Assembly: GCA_030433225.1 (NCBI GenBank)
Contig: JAUIMD010000125.1
Location: forward strand, 1-6,327
Direction of reading: 5' to 3'
From: Bacteroidia bacterium
Lineage (GTDB): Bacteria > Bacteroidota > Bacteroidia > Bacteroidales > UBA5342
Length of the DNA: 6,327 bases
The translations under genes and the position numbers were made by a program. The notes under the pieces were generated by a model, which worked only from the letters and a program-made list of their open reading frames with translations, was not told the origin of the DNA and made no database searches. This document shows, piece by piece, positions 5,112-6,327 of this stretch. Position 1 is the first letter of the stretch, and each line of letters begins with the position of its first letter.

Positions 5112-6327
5112 AATTTAATCGGGTATTGGGGTGAAACATTGGGTAAAAGCCGGGAGGTATCTTTGGCAAGCACATGCCGGTACAGCTGCGATAACCGGGT
5201 AGCAACATGGTTCCAGCTCAGGGACTCAATTTCGTGTGTTGCCTGACGTACCAAATGTTGTGTGAGGGCCGGGTAACGCAAAACGGCATGGATGGCATCG
5301 GTAAGCTCCTCTACATCCCAGAAGTTAACCGTTAACAGGTTTTGTACTATTTCGCTCACCCCCGATTGACGGGATACAATAACCGGGGCACCGCACTGAA
5401 TGGCTTCCAGCGCACTGATGCCAAAGGGTTCACGCAACGATGGCATAACATACACGTTGCTCATTTTAAGCAATTCGGTAACCTCGTCTCCTTTTAAAAA
5501 GCCGGTGAAATGAAACCGGTGCGCCAGGTTTTTGCGTGCGACCAGTTCCACCATTTCAGGCCATAAATCGCCATCGCCTGCCATCGCAAAGCGTACATCA
5601 GGCATCCTTTTTATAAGCTGAGCTGCGGCTTCAACAAAAAACTCGGGTCCCTTTTGCGCTGTTACTCTTCCCAAAAAGGTAACCAGCTTATCGGGAAAGT
5701 ATTTTTTCCCCGGGAGGCGTTCCCTTTTCTCTGTGATATGGCTTTCATCTCCTGGTAAACGTGGTAACTCGTTGGTTTCAGGTGCTGTTTCTGCCGTATG
5801 AGCCACGGGCATGTCCTGCCTCCCCGTAGGAAATACAGCATTGTGCAGGGTTGTGATTTTTCCCGGGTCCTGGCTAAAGCGCGTTATCAGTTGGTTCCGC
5901 ATGCGGTCGCTCACCGCGATGATTTCGTCTGCAGCTTCCATACCCATTTTTTCCCAGGCATAAATTTCAGGATTTATGTTTCCCGGGTTACGGTCAAATT
6001 CGGTGGCATGTACATGTACAAGAAGTGGTTTTCCAGAAATCTCTTTGGCCACCTTTCCTGCCAAAAAAGTAGGCCAGTCGTGCGCATGAATAAGGTCAAA
6101 ATCCAATTGCTGTGCCAGCGTTTCCGCTACTGCGGCAAAATAGTTTACTTCGTTTTGTAAGTTTGCTCCATATCTGGATTCAAAAGAAACACAACCATCA
6201 GTTGTAATGGGAATGGGGGTGGTGCCCGGTTCGTTTTCCAGAATTCGTGTATACTCCCCGGCTGCCATGTAAGGTTTCAGGCGTGACGGTACACTGAGCA
6301 ACGAAAGGGCTTTTGCCTCCCCTTGTT
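5108..6327 (-). CDS. GT4-family glycosyltransferase (glycogen synthase-like), N-terminus off window
   Basis: The frame is open through the right edge, giving 405 residues. The TTG at 6301 is not a convincing start because coding continues above it. The missing N-terminus should hold the GGLG nucleotide-sugar loop. Seen here, counting from 6301, are HAHDW (72-76), HVHATEFDR (96-104), EAADEIIAVSDRM (122-134), LHNAVFP (152-158), TFLGRVTAQKGPEFFVEAA (208-226, donor-phosphate Arg212 and Lys217), MAGDGDLW (240-247), and the retaining-GT EX7E motif REPFGISALEA (290-300, Glu291 and Glu299). It is a GT-B enzyme of the GT4 type that precedes GH57 genes in Bacteroidota, often annotated as glycogen synthase. 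Transfer of glucose to an alpha-glucan is likely but unproven. An unusual Pro/Glu/Thr-rich linker (about 159-205) separates the two Rossmann domains. It is translationally coupled to the GH57 gene by an ATGA overlap. Confidence 0.88.
   Translation of the reverse strand, partial: QGEAKALSLLSVPSRLKPYMAAGEYTRILENEPGTTPIPITTDGCVSFESRYGANLQNEVNYFAAVAETLAQQLDFDLIHAHDWPTFLAGKVAKEISGKPLLVHVHATEFDRNPGNINPEIYAWEKMGMEAADEIIAVSDRMRNQLITRFSQDPGKITTLHNAVFPTGRQDMPVAHTAETAPETNELPRLPGDESHITEKRERLPGKKYFPDKLVTFLGRVTAQKGPEFFVEAAAQLIKRMPDVRFAMAGDGDLWPEMVELVARKNLAHRFHFTGFLKGDEVTELLKMSNVYVMPSLREPFGISALEAIQCGAPVIVSRQSGVSEIVQNLLTVNFWDVEELTDAIHAVLRYPALTQHLVRQATHEIESLSWNHVATRLSQLYRHVLAKDTSRLLPNVSPQYPIKL

Noticed and set aside
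5798..6160. 120-codon open frame on the plus strand inside the glycosyltransferase gene
   Set aside because: It is antisense to conserved GT4 motifs and its protein has no family features.
1..6327. CRISPR array, tRNA, rRNA or insertion sequence
   Set aside because: I saw no regularly spaced repeats, cloverleaf sequences, rRNA-like stretches, transposase frames or terminal inverted repeats on either strand.

Overview
The window reads as a fragment of a Bacteroidota chromosome, probably Cytophagales-like. The phylum call rests on the gene families (Bacteroidota-type MenD and MenB, and a GT4 glycosyltransferase followed by a GH57 protein), on a perfect TAnnTTTG -7 box before the acetyltransferase gene, and on weak Shine-Dalgarno sequences. 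The genus cannot be read from this.

Layout, left to right. Positions 1-264 (+) hold the 3' end of a secreted right-handed beta-helix protein. Its frame collides tail to tail with the 5' end of an outer-membrane beta-barrel gene read on the minus strand from 416. The two frames overlap by about 118 bp on opposite strands and neither reaches normal family length, so this corner looks like a rearrangement or assembly junction. Positions 417-561 are intergenic and carry two hairpins, one of them a convincing intrinsic terminator for the minus-strand gene pair that follows. Positions 562-3062 (-) are a two-gene menaquinone operon, menD then menB, with a 4-base ATGA overlap. A 188-bp divergent intergenic region (3063-3250) carries the start signals of menD on one side and of a GNAT acetyltransferase gene (3251-3787, +) on the other. 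The acetyltransferase converges on a second minus-strand pair with a 7-bp gap: a GT4 glycosyltransferase (5108 to the window edge, 5' end missing) and a GH57-family protein (3795-5111), again joined by an ATGA overlap.

Functionally, MenD and MenB catalyse two non-consecutive steps from isochorismate to DHNA-CoA in menaquinone synthesis. The other steps (menF, menH, menC, menE, menA) are not in the window. The GT4-GH57 pair is a familiar Bacteroidota alpha-glucan/glycogen-type arrangement. The most notable observation is that the GH57 protein keeps the family fold signatures, including a well-preserved C-terminal helical segment, but has Ala where the nucleophile Glu should be and Pro where the acid/base Asp should be. 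It also carries a charged coiled-coil tail. It is therefore probably a conserved pseudoenzyme co-expressed with an apparently intact glycosyltransferase.
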